Below are positions 30,740 through 42,750 of a stretch of DNA of 64,000 nucleotides, piece after piece. This DNA is from Talinum fruticosum (taxonomy: Eukaryota > Streptophyta > Magnoliopsida > Caryophyllales > Talinaceae), in assembly GCA_021018815.1 (NCBI GenBank), contig JAITYX010000003.1:434001-498000 (forward strand), in the 5' to 3' direction. How positions within the stretch are numbered: position 1 is the first letter of the stretch; each line of letters opens with the position of its first letter. Made by a program: the position numbers and the translations under genes. The notes under the pieces were generated by a model. That model had not been told where the DNA came from and ran no database searches. It saw only the letters and a list, made by a program, of their open reading frames with translations.

Positions 30740-33228
30740 TGTAATGCCCGGAAATTAGAGGTGTTAGCTTAATAAAGAATTAAAGTTATTAAAAACTAAG
30801 TTAAAATTTAAATTATTAAATTGGTTGAACTATGTTTTTCGAGTCGAAATTGAAACCCGAGCATGGGTTAACTAAAATAGGTATTGTGAAAATTATTTTG
30901 GGCCCAATCTCATTCAAAGCCCAAAATAGAAAATTGAAAAACACTAAAGATAAATATTGAAATTGGAAGTAAAACAACAAAAAGGGGGCTGGAAATAAAC
31001 AGAAAATAAAAGAAAACGGGAAAGAAGGTGCTGGCATTTGATTGAAGTGCTACCGAGAGAATTAAGTTAGGGAATTAAGGGATCCAATAGTGTACTCCCA
31101 CAAATTTAATTAGGTGGAGTAAGGAAATTAGGAGAGATAATTCCAAAGTGGGATTAAGATGAACCGGCCGAGAGAGAAAAATAAGCGGAAATAGAACAAG
31201 AGAGAGGAAGCAAGAGTGAGTTAAGCAAAGGGGAACCACAACAAAGAGAACGAGAGATTGAAGGAACCGGAAGCAGAGATTGAGAGGAAGAGCGAGAGGG
31301 GTTGAGACCCGAAGTTAAAACCAGAGAGCGAGAACAAAAGAGAGACCGAAGGGAAGCAGGGAGGAAGAGGAGGCACTTCCGGCGTACTCGCTCGAAAGCG
31401 CGACGAAGGAACGACGACCGGTGAGTAAGAACGAGAGTGGGCGAAGACAAAAGGCAAACCAAAGGTACAAAAAGAGGAAGAAACCGAGGGGTAAACGAAG
31501 GAAGGGGAAATCGACATGAAGAAGAAGGAAAGCAAAAACACCCAATTCAAAATCTAATCCGAATTGAAATTCTTAGAACCACTAAGAATCTAAGGTAAGT
31601 AATTCGAATTCATCCTCTAAAGTTAAAATGAATTAGGTGGATTAAACATGAAATTGATTCATGAAATTAGAAGCCCTAGGCTTAATTGAAAAACTTAGAG
31701 GCCTATTTAACTTAATTTAGAAACTTACTAATTGTGATTCATTATGTGAATTATGTGATTCATTAGATATGATTCGTGAATATTAGTGAATATTTGAGTG
31801 TTATTAAGCATGATCATTAAGCTATATGTTTGAAATCTCCATGAACTTAGCTCGAAGTATGTTAGGGGTAGAATCATAAAAGATGAAGGAATCACAAAAT
31901 GTAAATTTTTGCCATGTTTTGCCTCGCTGTCCGAATTATTGTGTTTTCACGAATTTCTCAAAATTCTTGAAATTTTAACTGTAATTTCATGATAATTTAT
32001 GACAATTTTCTATAAAGTTTGGTATGCCTTGGATGAGTATCTTGGAAGATATGAAGATTTGAGTGAAAATTGGGGCTGATTGAGCAATTAAATTGAGAAC
32101 TGAAATTTAAGAAGCTATATGGATAGATTAAGAGATAGGTAATGATTAAGGAAAGTTACAAAACCATAAAACACCTATGGGCAACAATACACAATCATAA
32201 AACAATAGGTTCGTTCATAGAAATCCTAATTGATACGTTTATTTTATGATGTGTTTACCTCAAAGAACATCGATTATTAATGATATAGGCATGTCTATCT
32301 GAGTTATATTGATTGTTCTTGAGTTGGAACTTGTTTTCGTGAATTGCTAGTTGTGAAGATGTTACTTATGAAATTATTGAACATGATTTATACGGATTAA
32401 GTGTATCTTGTTGATAGATGTAAGTAATAAGAAAATAAGAAATATAAACAATTAAAGAAGGGAAAAAGATTGTGTTATTGATCTATGATACCACGAATTA
32501 AAGAACCCTCTGAAGTTTTGGCCATAAAGGTGTGTCAAACTGAAACCACGAATTGCGTTGCTTCCACGAATTCCTTACAGTATGCATCCTTCAGATTTTG
32601 AGGCTTGCCTCGAGGTCATGAATTATTTTGCCTCGAGGCCACGAATTGTTTTGCCTCTAAGAACTAAGCCCACGAATTTTTGGCTTCAAGAATTGGGTCT
32701 TTAGAGTAGGACATAAATCTTCTTTCCATTCGAATCATAGAATAAAGGAATATGCATGACGAACAAGAATATAAGAATGAATTACTTCCATTATGGTGAA
32801 ATGCAAGAATGAGCTTAAGAAGAAGAATAAGAATTAATGATTTGCATGCTGATTGCATGCATGAATGAGCTCAAGAAGAAGAATCAATCTTGTTTTCATA
32901 GGAAACTTAAATGATGTAAGATAAGAACTATGATATGATTTATGTGATGAATGACTTACATGATGTATGATTATATGACGTATTTGCATAAAAAGAATAA
33001 ACGAAGTAAGTGTTGATTGATTTTATAAATGATTGATGTCATATGTGCCGCTCAGCCGAAAAATTTGGTAAGTCCTATATGTTGCATATCTTGAGCATGT
33101 ATATCCTAAATTGTATGCTATTGATGAATATTGAACTTACGTGTGATTCTTAATTAATTAACATGCAAAGTGAAACGAGGGGTTGGGTTTGGGTTTGGGT
33201 TATTCACCGGCTCTTGGAGCTCATAACC
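30740..33228 (+). repeat. H first LTR, left part
   Basis: It starts TGTAATGCCC and contains a GA-rich leader (31160-31545), then AAGGTAAGTAATT (a splice-donor-like sequence at 31590-31602) and five exact CCACGAATT motifs at 32490-32680. It stops at the TSD TAACC (33224-33228) of solo LTR G1 and continues at 35972. The 99-109 codon minus-strand frames in the GA-rich part are composition artefacts. Confidence 0.8.
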
Positions 33229-35966
33229 CGTGAGACTCGAAATTTTGAGTAGATTAGTTTATGGTTAAATTAAGCTAAGTATTTTTATGTAACTTATTTT
33301 ACGTGATTATTATGTGCTTGTGTGTTTATATAGTTAATTAATAAAGGTAATTACTAGTTCGTTGACATTAAAGATAGAAACCCGGGACGGACTTAGGCTT
33401 AATTATCCTTATTTAAAAAAAAATGGGATGAGTATTGGGGAAAGCGAGTTCTAAGCAAGACCTGATGGTAACCACCGAAAAGAAAGAACAAGGGGGAAAC
33501 GATCGAAGCAGCAGCGGAGAGAGAGAGAAAGGCCAAGAGAGGGAGTTAGAGCGAGAGACTAAGAAGGCGAGGAAGAGAGGCCGGAGGCCGGCGGGCTCCA
33601 CGGTGAACGGAGGTGAAGCACCGGCTAGCGCAGGAGAACGGCTAGGCCCGAAGGAGGACGAAACCGAGGCCAAGATAAAAGAAGCGAACACGAGGGCTGA
33701 GGGAGGCAGCCAGTGAGCGCGGGACTGCGACCGGTGACGGTGTTGGGAACAGAGGAGCGCGGCGAAACCGAGGCTAGCAGCAGGGGAAAAGGAACGAAAG
33801 AAGGAACTCGAACCAGGGAGCTCGAATCTCAAGAAACCAACAAACCTTCAATCTCTTAATCGAGGTGGGTAGTCTTATACTCTAAACTATTAGTAATTTC
33901 GAAACCCAAATGAGTTTGTTGTGATCATTGAATGTTTATGTGATAGCACGAAGCTAGGAAATTGTTAGAACTTAACTACGTTATGAGAAAATCGAATGGA
34001 ATTGTTAGAGTCCGAATCGGAAAATTGAAGGAGCTTAAAAGTTGGTTAGAGCTGAGTTGAGATGCTGAAAATTTAGAAGGAGTTAGGTTGCGTAGGTATA
34101 AAGAGTATGGTGACGATCTCAAATGGCACTTAAGGACAAAGAACCGCTAAATTGGGGGTAAATTTCAAATCGACGTTCCAGCTTAAACCATAGAGACTCC
34201 CTAAGTTCTTGTGATAACGATACGTATTAGGAAACGAAGATTTGAGTATAAATGAGGGACACGACTTCATCTTGATGGACACACAATTGAGATAGAGAAA
34301 TAGCAAGATGGAAAGTCTATGGTGAAATTGAGTTTAGAACATAGCTAAGTCGTTGAAGATTAAATCGAGTTTGAAGTTAAACATAGCAAGAGGGACTTAA
34401 GTGATAAAGTGAGATCAAGAGTGGTGTGATTGAGTATAGGCAAAAGAAGTTGAGTTACCAAGTAGAGGTATAAAATGAGTAACTAAGGTAAAAACAATGA
34501 ATTGTGAAAAGTAGAAACATTGATTTAGGTCATATCTAGTTGTGGTTATTGTGGCTTAGAAAAGGAATCAATATTATTGAATTGGGGAATTGAGAAAGGT
34601 GTAGTTAGGAATGAAGTTGAGAATGACTATCCGTGTTGAATTGTTGCTATCTCGTGCAAGTGATTGTGAAATAAAATTCAAAAGTAGTTTTGAGAGGAGT
34701 TTTGTGTTTTACGTGAAATGATCCTTGAATGCAACTTCTTGTGAACCGCCTTTCAAATATGAATGTGTTTTAAAGAAGCGGAACGTATTTGAGAAAGTAA
34801 ATCAGATTTGAAAAAGTGAATTTATAAGGGTGACACGTGGTGTCACGCCTTCCTTGATGTAAAATCGATTTGAGAAAGCTGTGAAGTGAATGTGATGAGT
34901 GAATACGTGCAAATTGTTTTGAATCGACGGCTACGGATCATTTAGCATACCGAAGGGCTCGGACTGGGGACGCCCAGCTAGAAACTTCGAGGGAAGGGTT
35001 CTAGCAGGGGTCCTGCAGAGGCGGGATGCCCGCTCCGAGACTTCCCGAAGATAGGTCCGGGAGCCTTTTTGTCGGGGTCGCGCCCGAGATGAAAGAAGTG
35101 CTAGTTCGAGTCCTCGAAGGCCTGGAAAGTTGATTCGATTGGAAAAAGAGAATTGTGATGAATGTGAAATCATGCCTTTAAGAGCTTAAAAGAGTTCCGA
35201 TCTTTAAATTTTGCAATGACTTTCCTTGAAAGTATATAGAGTTGTATTATGTTATTACGTTTTCGTCGATTTCATTATTATGAGTAATATGCGTAAAGAA
35301 TTTCCATTTTAAGGGTGTAAGACTCCAGGTGAGCCCGTGGTTTATTGCTCACCCTTACAAATTTCCCCCTCTTCCCTCCCGATTGCAGGTACCCCCGAGA
35401 CGGATGAGCTGGAATGCTTGTCTTTGGTGGCGATCATGGTTGCAGTCAAGTCTATGTGTTTCATGTTTAGTACATTGTTGTATACTCGGTTTCTTATGTA
35501 AATAAACAGTAATGTATAGTAAGCCTAATGTATGTATGGAGACCGAACTAGTAGCTCTAACAAGCCACGCATTTCCTTTCTCCGGCAATTTTGATCTTAA
35601 GTGGTTGTAAATCTAGTTTTTGCGGAGTTCATGTCTTAGGTTGTAAACTAGTTCGAAATGTGAAGTTTAGTGGTTGTGAATATACTCCTGCGTGTGGCCG
35701 TTGAGTTGTGTACTCCAAGCGTGTGGCTCGTTGAGTTTTATTGTGACTTTTATGCAGGTTTTAAGGCTTTTAGCCTATGGGTTGGGCCATAGTTCAAACA
35801 GAACTCTGCGAAAATTTTTAAGAAACTTCTAACCCTTGGGGAGAATTTCATTTCTTACCCTTACGTTGGATTAAGATAGCTAAGTCAACACATGAGTGAG
35901 CCTTGGGAGTTCCTTTGAGGAACTCTGGTGGTGTAATACTCCTAGGGTGGGTTTTGGGGTGTTACA
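33229..35966 (+). mobile_element. G1 solo LTR (2738 bp, TSD TAACC)
   Basis: It begins CGTGAGACTC (probably TGTGAGACTC mutated at base 1) and ends GGGGTGTTACA. TAACC flanks both sides (33224-33228, 35967-35971). No internal sequence remains, so it is a solo LTR left by LTR-LTR recombination. It is about the same length as G2 and similar throughout. The GA-rich tract at 33480-33830 yields a 93-codon plus frame and a 139-codon minus frame that I do not call genes. Confidence 0.9.
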
Positions 35967-36397
35967 TAACCTCACCAAAATTTTCAAGTACAAAAGTAAG
36001 ATTCCCGGGAGTTGGCTTTGTGGCTTTTAGAAGAAGCGGACCAACGGATATACATCCCCAAACTTCTTATGTGTTTTATGTTTTCAAGATGTAAAGCTCG
36101 GTTATATGATGTATGTTGAACTGTATTTCACTTATGAATATGAAAGACCAATGTGGCTCATTGAGTTTACAAATATGTTTTATGTAGGGTTTAAGGCTTT
36201 GAGCCTATGGGATTACCAAAATTAAAGAGGAAGCTGGCGAATTTTTCGGAAAACCTTTGAAAACCTATAAACATGCTTCCACCAGTCTAAGAGAAAGCTA
36301 GTGAACCTAAGTTGAGATCTTCGAGTAGCCTTAGGAGTTCCTCTCGGGGAACCCTGGCATGTAATACGCGAGACATGGGTTAGGGTGGGGCGTTACA
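35967..36397 (+). repeat. H first LTR, right part
   Basis: It includes the second copy of the TSD TAACC and ends GGGGCGTTACA at 36397. It carries the AGGCTTTGAGCCT hairpin at 36194-36206 and a GGAGTTCC/GGAACCCT hairpin at 36335-36355. Confidence 0.8.
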
Positions 36398-36728
36398 TTT
36401 TACGGTATCGGAGCAAGAATCCTCTTACCTATAGGTTTTCCTTGTGTCGAGTCTCGGACTCTATTGATTGTTTATGTAAGTGATTGAAAGATGAGTATGT
36501 GATTTGATTCATGAACCTATATGCCTACACGTAACTAATTGAAACAGGAGCTATGTGATTCGATTTATGAACCAATGTGCCTATATGTGATTGAGTGAAT
36601 CTCATATGATCTAAATTGTGAATGTATGCGTATATATGTAGTACCATAATAAAATGTCCCGAGAGTTGATATAAGATCATAGGTGAATCAAGTTTCAAGG
36701 ACGAAACTTTTTATAAGTGAGGCAGGAA
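36398..36728 (+). other. H internal segment 1 (331 bp, noncoding)
   Basis: It opens with TTTTACGGTATCGGAGCAAG, a degenerate initiator Met-tRNA primer site, and ends with TCAAGGACGAAAC and a purine tract GTGAGGCAGGAA just before the next LTR. There is no open frame of note. It is the same length as internal segment 2 and similar to it, which suggests one founder internal domain duplicated with its LTR. Confidence 0.75.
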
Positions 36729-36846
36729 TGCAATACACGAAAATTAGAGGTGCTAGCTTAATAAAGAATTAAAGTTATTATTAAATTAGTTGAACCATAT
36801 GTTTTCGAGTCTAAATTGAAATCCGAGCATGGGTTAACTAAAATAG
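36729..36846 (+). repeat. H middle LTR, first part
   Basis: It starts TGCAATACAC right after the purine tract and is cut by solo LTR G2 after 118 bp; the last five bases, AATAG, are the G2 target site. Confidence 0.8.
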
Positions 36847-39615
36847 TGTGAGGCCGGAATTTTAAGTAGATTAATTTTATATTTAGATTAAGCTAGGTAT
36901 TTATACGTAATTTATTTTATGTGATTGTTATGTGCTTGTGTGTTTATATAGCTTAATTAATAAAGGTAATTGCTCGTTCGTCGCTATTAAAGATAGAAAC
37001 CCGGGTAGACTTTGCTAAAAAAAATTAATTAATTGAGGGGAAGATTAGTGTGCTTGCAGCAGGTGCTGTCTCGCACCTAATGAAACCACCGAAAAGGGGA
37101 AAGGGAGGAGCGAGAGGAAAAAGGAAAGAAGGGAGGGAGACCGAACAGAACCGGGAATGAAAGAATGAGAGAGAGAGGTTGAGCGTGAGAGATAGAGCGA
37201 GCGGGGAGGGCGAGCGAGAGCAAGGAAAGCCACCGGAGGCCGGCGGGCTCCACGGAAAACGAAGGTGAGACGACCAGCGAACGCGAAGGACGGCCAAGGC
37301 TGAGGAGAAGGCGAAACCGAGGCCAAGAAAAGGGAAGTGAACACGAGGGTCGAGGGAACAGCCGGTGAGCACGGGACCGTGACCGACGACTGCGTCGAGG
37401 CCCGAGGAGGGCGGGGAAACCAAGGCTAACAGCAAGGAAAGAGGAACGAAAGGAGGAACCGAACCGGGGAGCTCGAATCTCGAAGAACCGACAAACGATC
37501 AATCCCTCGAATCGAGGTGGGTAGTCCTATACTCTAAACTATTAGTAATTTCGAAACCCAAATGAGTTTGTTGTGATTATTGAATGTTTATGTGATAGAA
37601 CGAAACTAGGAAATTGTTAGAACTGAACTAGGTTATGAGAAAATCGAATGGAATTGTTGGAGTTTGAATCGAAAACCGAAGGAGCTTAGAAGTTGGTTAG
37701 AGCTAAGATGAGATGCTTGAAAGTTTAGAAGAAGTTAGGCTGCGTAGCTATAAAGAGTATGGTGACGATCTCAAATGGCACTTAAGGACAAAGAAGTGGT
37801 AAATTAGGGGAAAATTGCGAATCGATGTTCCAGTTAAACTATAGAGACTCCCTAAGTTCTTGCGATAACGATACGTATTAGGAAACGATGATTTGAGTAT
37901 AAATGAGGGACACGACTTCATCTTGATGGACACACAATTGAGATAGAGAAATAGCAAGCTAGAAAGTCTATGGTGAAATTGAGTTTAGAACATAGCTAAG
38001 TCGTTGAAGATTAAATCGAGTTTGAAGTTAAACATAGCAAGAGGGACTTAAGTGATAAAGTGAGATCAAGAGTGGTGTGGTTGAGTATGGACAAAAGAAG
38101 TTGAGTTACAAAGTAGAGGCATAAAATGAGTAATTAAGGTAAAAACAATGAATTGTGAAAAATAGAAACATTGATTTACGTTATATCTACTTGTGGTTAT
38201 TGTGGCTCGGAAAAGGAATCAATGTTATTGAATTGGGGAATTGAGAAAGGTGTAGTTAGGAATGAAGTTGAGAATGACTATCTCGTGTTGAATTGTTGCT
38301 ATCTCGTGCAAGTGATTATGAAATAACGTTCAAAAGTAATTTTGGGAGGAGTTTTGTGTTTTACGTGAAATGATCCTTGAATGCAACTTCTTGTGAACCG
38401 CCTTTCAAACATGAATGTGTTTTAAAGAAGCGTAACGTATTTGCGAAAGTAAATCAGATTTGAAAAGGTGAATTTATAAGGGTGACACGCGGTTTCACGC
38501 CTTTCTTGATGTAAAATCGATTTGAGAAAGCTGCGAAGTGAATGTGATGAATGAATACGTGCAAATTGTTTTGAATCAACTAGCTACGGATCGTTTAGCA
38601 TACCGAAGGGTTCGAACCGGTGGACGCCCAACTAGAAACTTCAAGGGAAGGGTTCTAATAGGTGTCCTGCAGAGGCGGAATGCCCACTCGAGACTTCCCG
38701 AAGATAGGTCCGGGAGCTTTTTGTCGGGGTCGCGCCCGAGATGAAAGAAGTGCTACTTCGAGTCCTCGGAATGCCTGGAAAGTTGATTCAATCGGAAAAA
38801 GAGAAATGTGATGAATATGAAATCGTGCTTTTAAATGATCAAAAGAATTCCGATTTTTTTAGTTGCAAAAGATTTCATTGAAAGTATATAGAGTTGTATT
38901 ATGTTAGTACGTTTTTGTCGATTTCATTATTATGAGTAATATGCGTAAAGAATTTCCATTTTAAGGGTGTAAGACTCAGGTGAGCCCGTGGGTTATTGCT
39001 CACCCCCACAAATTCCCCATTTTCCCTCCCAGTTGTAGGTACCTCCTGAGACGGATGACTTGGAATGCTTGTTTTGGTGGCGATCATGGTTGCGGTCAAG
39101 TCTATGTGTTTCATGTTTAGTATGTTGTTGTATACTTGGTTTCTTATGTAAATAGACAGTAATGTATAGTAAGAGTAATGTATGTATAGAGACCGAACTA
39201 GTAGCTCTAACAAGCCGGAGATTTCCTTTCTCTAGCAATTTTGATCTCAAGTGGTTGTAAATCTAGTTTTTGCTGAGTTCACGACGTGGGTTGTAAACTA
39301 GTTCAAAATGTGAAGTTTTGCGGTTGTGAATATACTCCGGCATGTGGCCGTTGAGCTGTGTACTCCGAGCGTGTGGCTCGTTGAGTTTTATTGTGAGTTT
39401 CACACGGGTTTTAAGGCTTTTAGCCTATGGGTTGGGTCATAGTTCAAATAGAATTCCGCCAAAATTTTTATGAAACTTCGACCCTCGGGGAGAATTTCAT
39501 TTCTTACCCTTAAGTTGGGTTAAGACAGCTACGTCAACACTTGAGTGAGCCTTGGGAGTTCCTCCGAGGAACTATGGCGGTGTAATACTCCTAGGTTAGG
39601 TTTTTGGGTGTTACA
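36847..39615 (+). mobile_element. G2 solo LTR (2769 bp, TSD AATAG)
   Basis: It begins TGTGAGGCCG and ends GGGTGTTACA. AATAG lies at 36842-36846 and 39616-39620. It is similar to G1 along its length, including the GA-rich leader (37080-37500), the CCGAGACTT-like and GGTCCGGGAGC blocks (38690-38720) and both terminal hairpins. The 99-141 codon minus-strand frames in the GA-rich tract are not called. Confidence 0.9.
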
Positions 39616-41287
39616 AATAGGCATTGTGAAAATTATTTTTAGCCTAGTCTCATTGAAAGCCTAAAATGGAAAATCGATAAACACTAAAGATAAATGTAGA
39701 AATTGGAAGTAAAAGAACAAAAAGGGGGCTGGAAACTAGAAGAAAATAAAAGAAAATGGGAAAGAAGGTGTTGGCATTTGAATGGAAGTGCTGGCGAGAG
39801 AATTAAGTCAAGGAAATAAGGGGTCCAATAATGTACTCCCACAAGTCTAATTAGGTGGATTAAGGAAATTAGGAGAAAGAATCCCAAACCGGGATTAAGA
39901 TGAACCAGCCAGAGAAAGAGAAATAAGCGAGAACGGAACAAAAGACATGAAGTGAGAGTGAGAGAACCCGAGGGGAACCATATCAAAGAGAGCAAGAGAT
40001 GGAAGGAACCGGAAGCAGAGATTCAGAAGAAGAGGGAGAGGGGTTGAGACTCATAAGCGAAAGCCGAGAGCGAGAGCAAAAGAGAGGTCGAAGGGAAGCA
40101 GAAAGGAAGAGGAGGCACTTCCGGTGTGCCTGCGTGAACGGCGGACTAAGAAATGACGAGCTGCTGAGTAAGAGCGAGAGTGGGTGAAGACTGAAGGCAA
40201 ACCAGAGGTAGAAAGAAGAGGAAGAAACCGAGAGGTAGAAGAAGGATGAGGAAATCGTAAGAAAGAAGAAGAAAAAGCAAAAACACCCAATTCGAAATCT
40301 AACTCAAACCGAAATTCTTAGAAAAACTAAGAATCTTAGGTGAGTAATTCGAATTCATCTTCTAAAGTTCAAATGAATTAGGTGGATTAAACTTAAATTT
40401 GATTCATAAAATTGGAAACCCTAGGCTTAATTGATGAACTTAGAGGCCTAATTCACTTAATTTAGAAACTCGTTAATTGTGATACATGAAGTGATTATGC
40501 GATTCATTAGATATGATTCATGAATATTAGTGAATATTTGAGTGTTATTAAGCATGATCATTGAGCTATATGTTTGAAATCTCTATTAACATAGCTTGAA
40601 GTATGTTAGAGGGTAAAATCATAAAAGATAAAGGAATCACAAAATGCAGATTTTTGCCATGTTTTGGCTTCGTTTAAATTATTGTGCTTTCATGAGTTTC
40701 TCAAAATTCCTAAAAGTTATACTCGTATCTTCATGATAATTTATGACAATTCTTTGTAAAGTTTGGTATGCCTTGGATAAGTATCTTGGAAGATATGAAC
40801 TTTTGAGTGAAAATGTCATGTTTTGGGAAAAATTAGGGCTGATTGAGTAATTAGGTTGAGAACTAAAATTTAAGAAGTTATAAGAATAGATTAAGAGATA
40901 GGTAATGAATGATAAAGGAAGGTTACGGAACCATAAACCACCTATGCGCGATAATACGCAATCATGAAACGATAGGTTCGTTAATTAGAAATCCTAATTG
41001 ATACATTTATGTTATGATGTGTTTACCTTAAAACACATTGATTATAAATGATATTAGCATGTCAATATGAGTTATATTGATTGTACTTAAGTTAGAACCT
41101 GTTTGCGTGAATTGCTAGTTGTGAAGATGTTACTTATCAAATTATTGAACATGATTTATATGGATTAAGTGTATCTTGTTGGTAGATGTAAGTAATAAGA
41201 AAATAAGAAATATAAACAATAAAAGAAGGGAAAAATGATTGTGTTATTGATCTAACACCCCACGAATTAAAGAATCCTTTGAAGTTA
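39616..41287 (+). repeat. H middle LTR, second part
   Basis: It resumes after G2 with AATAGGCATTGTG, the exact continuation seen uninterrupted at 30876. It has the GA-rich leader (39900-40290) and TTAGGTGAGTAATTCG at 40336-40351. It is cut at 41287 by the Athila-like element. Confidence 0.8.
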
Positions 41288-42736
41288 TGCCTAATAGGCT
41301 GCAAGCGCATGGTGTATGATTGTAGCAAGTCAAGGTCGATCCCACAAGGACTCAATCTAGCAACACACTAGACTAGACCTCTTCTCCATTGCTAAGCAAA
41401 TTAGATTTTTGGTGTTGGTTCTTTCTCTAAACTAATTCTAAATATTAAAATTAGAAATTAATCTAGGCTTAAATTAATTAAAAAAAACATCTAGGGATTT
41501 TCTTACCTATCAATGAGTTTGATTATTTAAATATAATTTGTGCAATCACTATTTCAATTTAATCAAGGATCAACAGATCACAAAATTTTACTCGCTCTTT
41601 CGATACTAAATAGAATATCTCTAATTAACCTAACAAACAACTTTCGTATTCTTTTCAAGTTAATCAAAGTTAAAGATTTCTAATTATCAAAGTGATCCCC
41701 TAATTTACTAATCTTTTCTCAAATTCATAAATTAGGTCGAAAGGTTGGTTGTTGTATTATTCTATTTCATTTTTCGAGTACATGATAGATTAATCTCTAA
41801 ACACAAGTATTCTAAGCCTTCGAAACACTCATGAACATGATAAACACAACCTTCGTTAATCAAAATCAGAATTCAAACACAAATCATGGAAACCTAACCA
41901 AACTTCATTGTTTCGAGATCACAAATCCCTAAAAACAAACTAAATTACTCACACATTGTTATTGAAAACTTAATAAAAATAATCCAATACATGGAAATCA
42001 AACCTCAAATAGCAAGAAATGAAGAAGTAAGATGATAGACTTGAAGAACTCCACTTGAATCTCTCGACTTCGAACGAAAATCCCATAACTACTTCAAACT
42101 TTTTCTTCGATCTTCAAAAATTTGGTTTGATATGGATGAATGAAGGTAGGATGATGGCACTTGGATACGAGAGGATGAATTACTGATGCATGCCTCTAAA
42201 TAAGACGAAAATCGGCTAATATAAGCCATTACGAGGCAATAAAAGGCCGAAATCATAAAAAATGAAGCATCTCCGCATAAATTAGGACTAACACGGGCCG
42301 TGTCCGCCAACATGGAATGCCCGTGTTTGCTGCTTGGATCATCAAATGAGATGGAAACGCTGAAAATAGGTCGTGTCCTCCGACACGGCCAACCCGTGCT
42401 CGATGCAAAGGTTCCTAGGTAAGCTCACCTCCAACACGGGCTATTTTCATGGACACGGGTGGCCCGTGTTGGTTGTTGGAAGTGCAATCTTTGAGAAATC
42501 AAGGGGAATGGCCATTTTGATTGCAAAGTTGGACCGTGTTGGTTTTCTTAATACTTGAAACACTCACTAGTCTCGGGAATACTTGGTATTGGTGATCAAA
42601 TCTGCACAATCATCTCAAAACACCAAAACACAAGCGTAAATTCAAAAATAGAGCATAAACACACTCCAATTAACCGAATTTCCCAAAGAAAAGCATCAAA
42701 ACGGCTAAGAAACTAATGCATTTCATGCACTTATCA
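41288..42736 (-). repeat. Athila-like 3' LTR (1449 bp)
   Basis: On the minus strand it starts TGATAAGTGCATG and ends GCCTATTAGGCA. A TCCTTGTGGGATCGACCTTG block near its 3' end is typical of Athila/Tat LTR ends. It contains several ACACGGGY-N-RCCCGTGT palindromes at 42290-42480. Confidence 0.6.
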
Positions 42737-42750
42737 AATTCCCCATGCTT
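42737..42750 (-). promoter_or_regulatory. Athila-like polypurine tract
   Basis: On the minus strand, AAGCATGGGGAATT directly precedes the LTR start TGATAAG. Confidence 0.6.

Noticed and set aside
33176..33202. GGGTTTGGGTTTGGGTT run suggesting telomeric repeat
   Set aside because: Only three TTTGGG-like units, not TTTAGGG, and the same block in a shorter form is part of every H LTR (48000, 51318).
33413..33832. Minus-strand frames of 139-141 codons in the G1 and G2 GA-rich tracts (also 37025-37502)
   Set aside because: Not conserved as protein between G1 and G2 and explained by the GA bias.
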